Source: Acorus gramineus | Lineage: Eukaryota; Streptophyta; Magnoliopsida; Acorales; Acoraceae | Direction: 5' to 3' | DNA: 64,000 bases | NCBI GenBank assembly: GCA_030737835.1 | Contig: CM060853.1 | Coordinates: 20,704,895-20,768,894 of the forward strand | Shown: in pieces, positions 48,948 to 61,364 of the stretch | Position numbering within the stretch: position 1 is the stretch's first letter | How the letters are laid out: each line of letters opens with the position of its first letter | The notes under the pieces: generated by a model | What the model saw: only the letters and a program-made list of their open reading frames with translations | Database searches by the model: none | Told to the model about the DNA's origin: nothing | Program-made: the position numbers and the translations under genes

Positions 48948-51017
48948 TATTTTTTTTGTATATATATACCCTTAAAAATCACATTTTAACAAAATATCTC
49001 TAATGATTTGTTATTTCCAATAATATCATTCAAAAATATTTAAATTGTACATGAAAGTCATTTTTTATTCACTCAAAAGATATTGCTGGTTTTAAGTTTC
49101 AAATATGTATTTTTATAATATAAGGTTGGTCAAAGAGTATATGCAAAAAAATTCAGTTTCATTTTTATCATATCTCTTTTATGCATAATTTCATAATAAA
49201 TTCTACAAATAATTTATTTAATAATTATTAAAAAATTATTAATTATTTATGTATATATAACATGATACATTTTATCACATATAAATTAATTGAAAAAAAT
49301 TGAGGGTGTTAGTTGTGGCCAGTTTTTTTTTAAAAAAAAATGTATTTACATGCACATTGTACGTAGGGAATACTAGTATTTAATGTTTAAAACTCAAATC
49401 ATATGTGTTTTTATTTTTTTTAAATAGTATTTAATGTTTAAAAAGTGTATATTGCTCCATTTTGATTTGAATGAACTTATTTTTAATAAGTACAAGAAAA
49501 AATTTAATAAAGTATTTCTATGTAACAGCGCTTGGAAACAAATTATATTCACACTGTTCTTAACAAATATCTCAATAAATGTTGAATATTAGTTGGATGC
49601 AACCCGGGAGGTTGGACTGTTTAAAAATGAAAAGACAAATAGTTAATGTTGCTTTTCATCAACGCACGATGCACACGTAAATAAATAAATATTTTAAAAT
49701 AATTATCATAAAATAGTTTACTCATATTTTTTTTAACCCATTTATATGATATAGAATATCTCATGTCATATATACATAAATAATATAATAAAATTATAAT
49801 AATTATTAAATAAATCATTTATAAAAGTTGTTATCAAGTTATAAATTAAAGGAATATGTTTCCACTTAAAAAAGATTTTTTTAGCATATATATATTACTC
49901 ATTCACCCCTATATTGTATATAATTCTCATTGAAAACTCTAAAGCCATCAATACCTCTCAAATAGGTTAAAAAAAACATTCACGTATAATTTTAAAAAGT
50001 ATTATTAAAAATAACAAATCATCAAAGATATTTTCACAATATGTGATTATGGCACTATTCCTCCCCACACACGCAAGTCATTGTGGCTCGTGTTTAAAAA
50101 GCCTCGAAAAGAACTCTTATTCACCGCTGTATTGTACCCCTTAATTTTTTCAATGTGGGCGTTCCCATTGCGGTCCTAAATGTACCCAAGACCCTGATTG
50201 GGACCACGTCAGGGGATACCGTATCTCGAGAAGCGAGCATTAGTTGGAGAAATGGTGTTTTAAAGCATCCCAAATGTGAGAAAAAATATCATTTCAATGC
50301 CGCCACTGAGTTTCAAACATGAACGTGAGGTTTGTGTTTGTTTTGGAGGTGGCGTTTCATCGCGTCTGCCAGCACAAACATGCCCCCTACTCAGTCTCAA
50401 ATGGGGCATCAAAGGAGTGTTTGGAGGCAAAATTAGCTAATGAGTCTTATTTTTCAAGGGCTTTGGATATTCTCTTACTAGTCTCAACGTTAGTTCTCAA
50501 TCATATCTTTTAAATAAAGTGGTTAAAGAAAAATGAGAAGAATAAATTAGATAAATTTATGATTAATCATAACTTTAGTCCTAATTTTTATTTTTCACTA
50601 AAATATATATCTTTCCAATAAAGATACATGAATATCATATACCTTCGTAATAAAATTTGCATTGTGAGTAGAAGTGTAAAACTGGCTAGACCAACACAAC
50701 AAGACACTAGACACGACATGTTATTAACACGGCATGATATGACACATGATATGACACAGCATATTAAGATGATATGGACTGTACTGAGCTAGTCGTAAGA
50801 CACGTTGGAACTTCATGACAATCCACAATAGATACAGCATATAAGATGTTGATTAATAAGTGTATTGTCTAATTGTGTGTGCGTAAATCAAATATATATA
50901 TATATTGTATTTGTGTATGCATATGTATATGTAATACGTGGGTGTATACTGTGTATATAATATTAAAAACAACAATAATGATTCACAAGCCACATTATAT
51001 AGGCCTCATGTAAGCCT
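48948..51017. other. Intergenic DNA, no gene seen
   Basis: AT-rich with a piece of the 2249 foldback family at 49440-49510. A less AT-rich patch at 50090-50480 has a short open frame on plus (50319-50513) without recognisable similarity or splice context. No gene is supported. Confidence 0.4.
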
Positions 51018-52319
51018 ATATGATTCCTAGACCCCAACTTTCTAGGCCCCATCACAGGCCCCATGATGTGGCAATAAGACATTACCTATTATACCCTCTA
51101 ATTGATAACCACCTCTAAACAAGGAAAACGGTTTGATTTATTCCTAGGATTGTGGAGATTTCATTAATTACTATATTTCTTCTTCCTTGCATTGTGTAAA
51201 ATCATTAATCCCTATAATTTACGATGAACATATTCGTAGTAGTCTCGAAATTTTAATCTGAAGAAATTTGAAAACTGATTTGTTCTTTATCGAGTTGGAT
51301 CTCACTTCCGGATCAGGTTTGTCAATTATTTTTTTTATTTATTTTTTATCTTATTGAATGAAAGTCACATCGAATTTGAAATTAAATTTTTGATGATCAA
51401 ATATTCAATCTATGTTACATGTTTCAATTCAAAAAATGAATTTTTTTTTTATGTTTTGATCACTATTTCACACTTTTTTTTATATTTGTTTCGTTATAAT
51501 TTCATAAATGTAATTTTGATATTGTTACATTTAATTGTTACTGGTTCGTGTGATGTTTATATTAGACTCCCGAACTCGGATATTCATTTACACAATTTTG
51601 TTACATTCGTAAATGTAACACTCTGAAATGTAACATTATCTCATGTTGTGCATTTCTTTTAACAATGCAAATAGAAATGACGTATAAATGTAACAGTGAA
51701 GTACATACTTTTACAGAGGATTCTGATACATTTTCTTTGGAAGGCAGTGCACTAGAAATTGAAATAGATAATTTTAAATAGTAAATGTAACTGTTTGACA
51801 TTTAGGTAAATATAATTGTTTGTTCCATCTATATAAATGTAACAGTTTTTATATAAATGTAACAAATCGTTGTGAGAGATGTAAACATTTAAGAAATGTA
51901 TTTGTAACTACCAATATAAAATGTAACTGTTTCATATGTTAACTATATGTGTTTTTTATTTAAATTTGAATACAATAACTACCTAGAGAAAATGAGTCGT
52001 TTGAAGGATTTTAATGTAAACAATTTCGATAATTTTTGGTGTAATCTAGATTCAATTATAATTTAGGTAATGATTTCAAATTTTAAAATTTGAAATAGGT
52101 AAATGGATTTTAAGATTTACATGGAAGAGTCATAACCAAATAGAGAAAATGGGGGGATTTGGGTTAATAAGAAATTTTTTTAATGAAGGGCAAATTTGTA
52201 TTTTGTCATTTTATCATTTTTTGAAAAAGTCAACAAACCAAAAAATCAACCAATGAAATGATGACACCTCATGGGGCTTGTGAGTGAGGCTTATATTATG
52301 GGGCCTGGGTATCAGGACT
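51018..52319. mobile_element. Family-K element, copy 1
   Basis: About 1.3 kb. The left end (TCTAGGCCCCATCACAGGCC and then CATGATGTGGC) and the right end (ACACCTCATGGGGCTTGTGA and then GGGGCCTGGGTATCAGGACT) are imperfect inverted repeats of about 50 bp. The interior is packed with GTTACAT and ATGTAAC motifs between 51520 and 51930. The last 200 bp, with GATTTACATGGAAGAGTCAT and GGGCAAATTTGTATTTTGTC, match copy 2 closely. No transposase is encoded. A Mutator-like origin is inferred from the long terminal repeats and the FAR1-like remnant in the copy at 2954. Confidence 0.65.
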
Positions 52320-53326
52320 GTTTCATAAATGTTATTTAATGAATGACTATTTTATTATGTTAATTATATAATTCTAAATTATATTTTGTGCTCCATTTAT
52401 GTGGTTATTGATAATTGTTTTCATTTTTTATGTCTTTTCCGTAGTAATCTAATTCTGTATTTTGAAAAAATAAGATGCATTTTCTCAAAAATCAAGATAT
52501 ATTTGAATTTAGACTATAAAATAATCTAAGATTGCTGGTTTACCTATCAGAAGTGAGCCCTGTTTCATCCTTTTTTTTGTTTAAGTGAATGATTAATTTG
52601 CTATGTAAGTTACATAAGTTTCAGATGCATGTTTAAATTTTGAAAACTCAGTTGTATTAAAAATTCAATTATAATTAAATTTAAATACATCATTCTAGAT
52701 CCAGTTTTATTCTATGAAATCAATATCCATATACATTTTAAAAACTCAATTGCATTGAAAATTTAGTCATAATTAAAATTCAGATACATATTTTTAAATC
52801 CAGTTACATTCAATGAAAATCCAAATACATGTTTAATGAACCGCTTGCATGACATTGTAGATGGAGTTCCTTTTTCATGTTTTCTATGTATACTTCTTCC
52901 TTTCTTTCTCTCATTTCAGTTAGTGGAATAACTAACAAATTCTGTTTTTTAGACACATTCATTTTTGTTCCTATATGACTTTCAGGTAAAAAACATCTTT
53001 TGCTTCAAAATTGATGCGTGCAAATAATTTGGGATTGGAAACTCAGATTTCTTCCATGTTCATGATCAAGTGTGCAAATTTTTCAAATCTTACTCCTCTC
53101 ATTCCATGATTTTCATGAAATGATTAATGGAGCTTACAGGCAATATTACCGGACTTGGAGTTTTGATGGCTTCTTTTGACGTTGAAAGTTTTTTTTTTTT
53201 ATGGCGTTTGATTTTTTTATGGTGTTCGATTTTGTTGGAAAAGTTGTTAGGTTCCTATGAAAGAGGAGAGAGAGTTGAAGGAAAAAAATGTGTAATTTTA
53301 ATGAAGGGTATTTAGGTATTTTGTTT

Positions 53327-53423
53327 TTTCAAGTAATTTAAAAGTCAAAAATCCAGCTAATCAGATTATGATACCTAATAGAGCTTGTAACTGAGGCTTA
53401 AGTTTGGAGTCTATCTAGCAGGA
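53327..53423. mobile_element. Family-K right end, diverged
   Basis: The segment with AAAAGTCAAAAATCCAGC, GATACCTAATAGAGCTTGTA and GAGGCTTAAG matches the right terminal region of the K copies. Some sequence upstream (about 52900-53326, including TTTAATGAAGGGTATTTAGG) also resembles K, but I could not locate the left end. Confidence 0.45.
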
Positions 53424-53744
53424 AAAACAATTAAGTTTAAAATATAATATAAAAAAATAAAGAAAAATGGCGGCCGTCTCTCAAGGCCCATGGGCGGGTC
53501 TAGCTGGGCCAGGCCCAGTAGCATGTTGGTCTGTTTCTTTAACGGATTGGGCCAATCCGACGGGTACACCTCGAGCGCTAATACATGCAGTACCGTTTGT
53601 AGTTCGATATACTATGATGATACAGTATATACTATATTTTTATAGTGTATAGCTTCTATCATAATGTATGATATGATTTTTTTTTATTTTTTCAACTAAA
53701 AAAAAAATATACTATTATATCTTAGTATATACACCATTTCATAA

Positions 53745-54779
53745 ACAATGTTTGGTTAACGAGTGTAAATCCTGATGTTCCAAATCCAGGTGGATTAAGA
53801 TTAAGAATCCTATCAACTTGTTTGATATAGAACATGATTTAGAAAATAAGATTGGGATTCCCAATACCAATCATGTGGTTGGTAATACATGGATTAAAAT
53901 ATAAAAAATATATATTTTCAAAAATACCCTTTCTACAAAATCTAACATATGTTAACTCAAATTCAATTTGCATTATTTAACACACACACATATCTTCTAA
54001 AATTACCTTTTATTTAACAAAATTCTAACAAAAATTATTTTTCTTGTAATGTTATAACTTTGAAATTCATATTTTTTTAAAAGCAAACTCTTTTTTCAAT
54101 GTCACAACATCAAATGGGTGATTAAAATAAGAAAAATTTAAACTAAAGATTGAAAAATCTATATCAAACCGATTAATAAATCTATATCAAATGAGTTATT
54201 AAACTAAGCCATATTAAATCAAGGAATAAAAAAAAAATCAATATCAAAATATACCACATGCATTGATGAATATTTAATAAATACAAAATAATATTTTACT
54301 ATTAATTAAATCCATGCATTGATGAATGACATAAAAATAAAAATGAAGAATAAGTTTTGGCTTCCTTCGGCTAATTTTGTTTTTTTAATTATTGGCTGTG
54401 AGGATTGCTGGAGATGGAGGATTGGCTATTGGTGGAGATGGCTATTTTTTTTTTTCGGTTTTAATGGCTAATTGCTAATTGTGGATTGGTTTTATTGGAG
54501 GTGGGAGTTGTGATTTAGGAGAAGTTGGTTATTATTTGGAAAAGGGGATAATCGGTTATTATTATAAAAAAAAATGTAAAACATGGATAAAAATGTCTTT
54601 TTCACAATCTATCTAAATAGGGATTGGGAGAATACCATTTCTTGAGTGGGATTGTCAATCCTTCCTATTAAGGATTCTCAATCCCTCTCTTTCAATTCCA
54701 ATCCCCTTTATCCAAACAACTTGGGATTGGGATTCTCAATCCCAATCCAACCACCTAATACTCATATCCAAACACACCC
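53745..54779. mobile_element. Possible MITE-like element of about 1 kb
   Basis: The left side reads CAATGTTTGGTTAACGAGTG next to TAA. The right side reads ACTCATATCCAAACACACCC next to TTA. These are imperfect inverted repeats. Subterminal GGGATTGGGATTCCCAAT-type palindromic sequence occurs at both ends. The flanking triplets differ (TAA and TTA), so the target duplication is not proven. No coding sequence. Confidence 0.45.
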
Positions 54780-55924
54780 TTACGAATAGTGTATAATTAA
54801 AAAAAATAAAAAAGGGTATAAACTGCAATTGAAGCTGCAATGTATCTTTTTCCTTTACACCTCTAATCTAATCGTGAGTGGTACATAGTATTTCAGTAAT
54901 TTTTTCAGTTAAACTCCACGTGGGTGCAACAAAATTACGTTAAAAAAAATCTTTAATCTGATGTTAGAATTCACCAAAATCATCAGAAATTGTAGGTGCA
55001 TTAATATTCATGGAATCACATCACACAACTTGAAGATTTTATCCATTAGCCAAATTCATAAAACTAAGGGGAAGATAAAATCAACATTATACATTTGAAA
55101 AGAAGGTTAGAGAGGAATTTTTTTTCATTGCTTTTAAATTTTTATAAACTTGATCAGAGAATGTTTTTCTTCATATCATTTCTATTCCTTCTCCCATCTC
55201 TTAGCAACCACATGTTGTTTTTCTTACGAGAAAAAAATTATACAATTTTCTATTGAAATATATACTGAGATAAAATAATATATTTTTTATTTATAAAAAT
55301 AAAATTTAATTTACTCAACATAGTATGATAAAATCACGTGCACTCTAATAATGCAATATATTTGTGCTATCATAGTTTATAAGACTGCAGATAAAGTTGT
55401 AAAACAGACTGAGTGTATCAGCGCTCTTATGCATATGCATAGAATGGAGAGATACATACTAGCATAGAAAAGCTTGCCCCACTCTCCGTGTGGATCAAAA
55501 GCCCACAAATCTAACTTAAAAGGATAAACATCATTTTTATTTATTTTTTCATAAAATAATATATCCAACCATGTGTGCAAGTCCCATATGCAGTCCTCAA
55601 CATATGTAAATATATATATATATTCATCTATAAATTACATACTATTATAAAAAATAAAATATATAATTAAATAAACTGACATATATATTTTTCTTTGAAA
55701 AAATGATAAAAATTTAAATTTTTATACATCACGGGCTAGTAAAGTATATATAGCACTATCATAGTACAAGTTTCAATAGCGGAGTGCATAGGTGGTTGAT
55801 GGACAACTTTTGATCCGCTGACGAGATTGCAAAGCAAACTTAGATGTATCAACGCTCTCTTTCCCCCCCAAGCCTATGAGTTAAACTTTCGTCCCAATGA
55901 GAGACGTTCTTCCAACCACCTAAC

Positions 55925-56412
55925 TAAGCATGTCAATTATCCGAAAAAAAATCCGAATCCGATCCGAATTCGTATCTGAAAAATCAGAAATATCCGATAT
56001 TCGAAAATCCAAAGTGCGGATATGGATATCAGTCTATCCGATCCGAAAAATATCCGTATCCGACATATATTATAAAAATATATATATTTGTATTATATAT
56101 TGTCTATATTATTATCTTGTATGATTAATCACAATGATAATATATTATAATACTATTAAATTTTTAATGTATGATATTTGAAAGAGATGATAAGCCTTAA
56201 AATCTCAATTTTAATCTTAATATCTCTTTAAAATATTACTTTATTATCCAAATTAATGTTAATATTCAAACATGTCAATTATCCAAAAAAATCCGTATCC
56301 GATCCATATCCGAAGGGATCCGAATCCGAAAATTAATATCCGTATCCGGATCCGAAAGTTAGGATATGGATATTAGCATATCCGATCCATATCCGTCCGA
56401 TTGACAGGCTTA
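55925..56412. mobile_element. hAT-like non-autonomous element with 8-bp target duplication
   Basis: The element is 488 bp with ends TAAGCATGTCAATTATCCG and the reverse complement of TAAGCCTGTCAATCGGACGG. CACCTAAC is perfectly repeated on both sides (55917-55924 and 56413-56420). Subterminal regions are dense in ATCCGAA and ATATCCG motifs. The 8-bp duplication supports the hAT superfamily. No transposase is present. Confidence 0.85.
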
Positions 56413-56456
56413 CACCTAACCCAATGTCAAAGTCACAAATGTTATAATTTTTTTTA

Positions 56457-56963
56457 GGAAAAAATCTATGTAACCCCCTTTTAAACTGACTGAAATTCAT
56501 ATAACCCTGAATTTTCTTAAAATTCATATAATCCCCCTGAAAATACCTAGTAAATCCAAATAACCCCGTGAATAAAATTTACATTATACACGATTAATGT
56601 TTTGTGAATATTATGTTTAGTTAACCTTGATAGAGAACACAATATACCAAAAAAAATCCCACAATGTGTTAAAAATGTGAAAAATCCTCTACAGATGATG
56701 TTTATCCCCTCCGGATAGGATTTTATAATATATCCAGAGAGGGTAAAATCATCATTTTCATATGATTTTTAGCATCTTTAACACATTGTAGGGTTTTTTT
56801 TTTAGTATATTGTGTTTTCAGCCAGGATAACTAAACAAGATATTCACAAAATATTCATCATCTGTCAACGAAAATTTTATTCAGGGGGTTATATGGATTT
56901 TAAGAAAAAGCAAGGGGTTATATGGATTTTAATAAGATTTCAGGGGGCTATATGGATTTTTCC
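56457..56963. mobile_element. Foldback element with arms of about 250 bp
   Basis: The two halves, meeting near 56725, are reverse complements over almost their whole length with scattered mismatches. Each outer arm contains three near-repeats of AAAATCCATATAACCCCC. Inner matching blocks include TTTTGTGAATAT, AACACAATATAC and ACAATGTGTTAA. Transcribed, it would form a long hairpin RNA. Confidence 0.8.
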
Positions 56964-57789
56964 CTTTTTTATTTTTTTATTCTCTTTGCCCTTCTTTGGA
57001 TAGCATAATGGTCATGGAATATGATGGAATAGGGGTGTATAAGCCTAAAAACTTATTTAATTGTGAGAAATAAGTGAGAATAAGTTGATATTATATTTTA
57101 GATCCTCCTTAGAGTTGTGTTATTCTACTCAATCTATTTTATAAATAAGTGTGACCCATATATCAAATCATATTTTTACATTTTTTTTTTACATTTTATA
57201 ATTTATTATTCACGTCGTATTCATTTTTTATCTACAACTTATCCATAATTAACCAAGCAATAAAAATCTTATTATTAAGTTTTGCAATGAGATTAACAAA
57301 AACACAACTAAATAACTTATTCATTATCAATTCTAAAATAATTATGTATCCTATAATAGCTTACTACCCAATGAAATCTTTTGTACAAAGACACGGTGAC
57401 CGATTCCAATTAAAATTCGCAAAAACATATTGGTATTGCTTCCAAGTCGGAACACCAAAATTTAGCTACCAGCCTTAAGAGACGCAATTTCTGAATGGAG
57501 TCCGACATAGCTTTTTTAGCAAGAACATCCACCGAAAATGTAAATTTTCATATCAATATATATTGAAAAAAAATCCACCAATACATATTTTGATAGATGA
57601 AACGTGTTTATTAAAGAGTTAAAAATCTTTCAATAATTAAAAAGTTATTGATAGAATTTTTATTAATATCATTTAATAGACATGTGTCGTCCATCTTGTC
57701 ACGTACTGATGACAATCCTATCAGTAAATATTGATACAAGAATTCTCCCACCGTTATCATCTGATCACTGTCTACAAAAAAAACTTTTA

Positions 57790-58227
57790 CCATGTTTGGT
57801 TCAAGAATATAATTATTCTAAGATTTATGACTATTCTAGTATAAAAAAAGATAAAATGATTTTGTGTTTGGTTGTGTTTTGAATTATTCCCATTAGGAAA
57901 CGTAGTAAAAAAGTTTTTATTGTTTGAAAAAAATATGAATAAAGTGTGGACAGAGATTTATAAGAGATAAAAAAATGATGCCAGTTGATTTATAAGAGGT
58001 GATGACAGTCGATTTGATAGTGGACCCACATATTCTTTTAGTTTGAATAACCTGGAATAACTAGTTAATTCTGACATATAATGGGTGGATGAAATCCATA
58101 TACCACTTTATACTAGTTAATTCTGACATACATATTCTCATTTATTCCAATTATCCAAACAACCATAATGAAGTTATTCCAACTAATTCCAATTTATATG
58201 GAGCTTATTCTCTAACCAAACATGGAC
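57790..58227. mobile_element. Tourist-like MITE, family A, copy 4
   Basis: The element is 438 bp with ends CCATGTTTGGTTCAAGAATA and CTCTAACCAAACATGGAC, flanked by TTA (57787-57789 and 58228-58230). It is very similar to copy 1 at 23048, suggesting relatively recent activity of this subfamily. Confidence 0.85.
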
Positions 58228-58776
58228 TTAAAATTTACCTATTTGGACTAGCTATTGTGCTCGGATCGGATGCACAAACGTTGCGGGTCGTTTTCTTTGA
58301 TCTTTAATAAGCGACCGCCCAGAACGGTCTCCATCAAAGTGTGGGTCGCGTTCACATTACGTCGAACGCGTTCACCTTGGCATGCTGGGCACGAGAGTCC
58401 TCCAACTTGTGCACGCAGCACGCGAAAGGTCCAAGTACGCAACCCAATGAGTCTCGGCTAAGCATTTCATCAAACATATAAACTGCCACAGACAAAAAAA
58501 AAACCAAATTGCAAGTCTCATTTGGGAATGACCGCGGCAATGGTGGTGACGCGCGCGCTTGAGGAAGAAAAATATTGATGGAAGGCGATGATGGGAGCAG
58601 TTGTGGCTGGCAATGCTTTTGGCAAAAAAAAATGGCGATGGAGACACGCAATAAAGGAGGAGAAAGAGACGAAGGTGATATTTTTGAGTGACGATAAGTT
58701 AATCTAGAAACTAATGAAGGCAAAGTTTGGAACGTGTTTTCATAGCTTTTCAAAATTCCGCTTTTCCACGTGGAGG
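58228..58776. other. GC-richer patch, no supported gene
   Basis: Between about 58250 and 58720 the sequence is richer in GC than its neighbours. Minus-strand frames include FDEMLSRDSLG, which faintly recalls a PPR motif (FDEMxxRD). There is no repeat array and no start context, so I do not call a gene. Confidence 0.35.
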
Positions 58777-59207
58777 TAGGGCGGGTAAACGACCCAATCT
58801 GCTCGGGTTTGGCTCAAGCTCGGTTCGATTGGAGCTCGTTCAGACTCGTTCAATTAGACAAATGAACGAGATTGAATAATTTTTAAAGCTCGGTTAGACT
58901 CGGGACTTAGATCAGCTTCATTTTATATTCAAACTCGACTCGTTTGTGTTATAAAAAACTTAGTTAAGTATGACTTAACTACTTTGTAAAATTAAAACAT
59001 TAAATCAATACAAAGTTATGCTCGTTTAGGCTCATGAGGTTGGCTCATTTAATCTAAAATTTTATTTTCAACCCTAAAAACCCTAAAATGAAGAAGAACA
59101 CTAGGCTCGTTTAGGCTCGTGAACTCGACTCGACTCGACTCGGCTTGGCTCGTTTATAAACAAGCCGAGCTTGAACATTTCAAAGCTCGGCTTGTTTACC
59201 ACCCCTA
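58777..59207. mobile_element. Non-autonomous hAT-like element (TAGGGGTGGTAAAC ends)
   Basis: The element is 431 bp. It starts TAGGGCGGGTAAACGACCC and ends CTTGTTTACCACCCCTA. The subterminal regions carry repeated GAGCTCG, CTCGGCTTG and GACTCG motifs. The flanking octamers CGTGGAGG and GGTAGAGG agree at six of eight positions, compatible with an old 8-bp duplication. Confidence 0.7.
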
Positions 59208-59718
59208 GGTAGAGGCGGCCAATTTTTTCTTAGCGGGCGAGGGAAGAGGAAGAATTCTATGTCTCGTTTGGAACCTTTGTCAGGAGCTGTTGGATTTTTA
59301 GGAAGATGTTTATCTCAAACTTGTTTTCAAACATAATAATAATAATAATAATAACAACAACAACTGCAGCTTAATTAAAAACTAGAGACGCATTTTTATA
59401 AATAAGAAAAAGTGTTCAAAAACTAAGTTTTTCAGAATATATGGAGAGGCATATTCTTATAAACTCAATTTTAAACCCAGCTTTTGAAAAAAAGCTGATT
59501 CTCAAACCCGTTTTCAATTGTATCAATATTTGATAATAGGGAAAAACAATTTTTAGGTCTTTTTGAATCCACGGTGGGGCTAATTCTACAATGGTACACA
59601 CGCAAACCATTTTTCTTGGTGTTTAAAAAGTTCTGGAAACAATGTTTTTATCGTGGTGTCCTCACCTACGGATTTTTGAAACGCGGGCATCTCCACCACT
59701 GATTCAAATGGATATTTA

Positions 59719-60071
59719 GGCCTCGTTTAGTTGCGCGTTTGAACGCGCTTTTGCTTTTTGAAAAACTGAAAAACTAAAATTTTTACAGCCAAACGAGGTA
59801 GTTTTTTACAGAATCGGAAGCTGGATTCCTTTTAATTCCCCCCTCCCCTCGAAATCTGTGTTTTAAAAAACTCAAAAACAACATTTTTTTGTCGGAATCA
59901 ATTTTTTGAATTGAAAAGCAACTTTCTCCGTCAAACATTAAACTCCTTTCAAATATTGATTCCTGATTTAAAAAAAAACACATAAAAAAAAAATCAATGT
60001 CTAAAATCATCTTAAAAAACAACTTTATTCCAAAAGTTACTTTTCAATCTGTGTTTCTTTCCAAAGGGACC
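59719..60071. mobile_element. Tourist-like MITE, family F
   Basis: About 353 bp. It starts GGCCTCGTTTAGTTGCGCG and ends CTTTCCAAAGGGACC, with TTA on both sides (59716-59718 and 60072-60074). The terminal repeats are short and imperfect. Confidence 0.55.
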
Positions 60072-60817
60072 TTAGTTATAAAAATAACTTTTCAAAAATC
60101 TAACAAAAGTGTGCTTGAAAAGTCGTCGTTGAAAACTACTTTAATTAAAATTTAGATAGTTAATTTTCAATCTTGTTTCCGAACACACCCTATGATAGAT
60201 TTTATGAGATTATAGAGATGGAATCAAATGACACCAAACTTCAATTGTTAAACATATAAGATAAGATGATATGTGTTGACATTATATTTGGGAGTTATTA
60301 AAACTGATTGGATTAACACTTATGGATCCCATCCTGGGTGCCATATTTAATTTTGATAAATTTACAAGTTACATTTATTTATTCCTAATTTGTTTATTCA
60401 AATTCCATTGCACCAAAATTACATGAACAGATTTTTTTAATTTATAATTAAAACCACATTAAAATTCACCAAAGTAATCTAGAAAAAAATGAAAACCAAA
60501 TTTCAAAACCAGGTTAGAGAAGAAAAAAAAAATTAAGATATGATAATTAGTAAATTATAATTTTGACTAGAATATACTTCTCTTCTTCTCTATTTTCCGT
60601 AACTGTGTTTTTTTTTTTTTTTTTGTGAAAATACTCTATTTTCCTTAACTGTTGGTCGCTTTCTCTCATCATGAAGAACAAGCAGTTGCAGAATAGTCTT
60701 AATCAAGTGGGTCGCTTTACACAATCAATACAAACAAGATACAATGTATATAGATAACAATGAAACAATAAAACCACGTAATTGTTCGCACGAATAACCA
60801 CACCCATAAAACTTTTA

Positions 60818-61170
60818 GCCACAGTTTGGTTTGAGAATAGGACTGAAATAATTGAGAATTAATTAGAATAACTTTAAAATAGGAGTATAGAAAAGTGAGA
60901 TAAATGAGAATATGTACGTTAGAATTAACTGGTATAAAATAATATATAGATTTCAGTCAACCTCTAGAACTAAGTCATTCCAGGTTATTCAACTTTAAAA
61001 AACATGTGGACCCACTATCAAATCAATTATTTATAAGAGGTAATGATAGTTGATTTGACAGTGGGCCCACATATTTTCTTCGGGTAGAATAACCTATGAT
61101 AACTTTAATTTCAGGGGTTAATTAGAATCCATATACGACTTTATCAGGGGTTATCTAGGGTAAACAAACA
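60818..61170. mobile_element. Family-A MITE relative, right end degraded
   Basis: It starts GCCACAGTTTGGTTTGAGAA after TTA (60815-60817). The interior shares the block for ATGTGGACCCACTATCAAAT with other family-A copies. The right side trails into GGTAAACAAACA without a clean terminus. The inverted block CAGTGGGCCCACATATT lies in the middle. Confidence 0.6.
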
Positions 61171-61364
61171 ATTGTATATATCCGGGGTCTTATACCAGAA
61201 AAAAACGGGGGCTTAGGTGTTTTTTTATCCTTTTTTTTTGGGTAACCGATCACTTTAATGGAGGAGGTGGTTATGATATTATGTGATCCCTTTTATTCTT
61301 TCTTAATTTTTTTTAAACAAAAAAAATCTCACATTTTTTATCCACACAAAAAAATAATAATAAT

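Noticed and set aside
58352..58753. PPR-like FDEMLSRDSLG peptide on minus
   Set aside because: A single short resemblance without tandem 35-residue repeats is not enough to call a PPR gene fragment.
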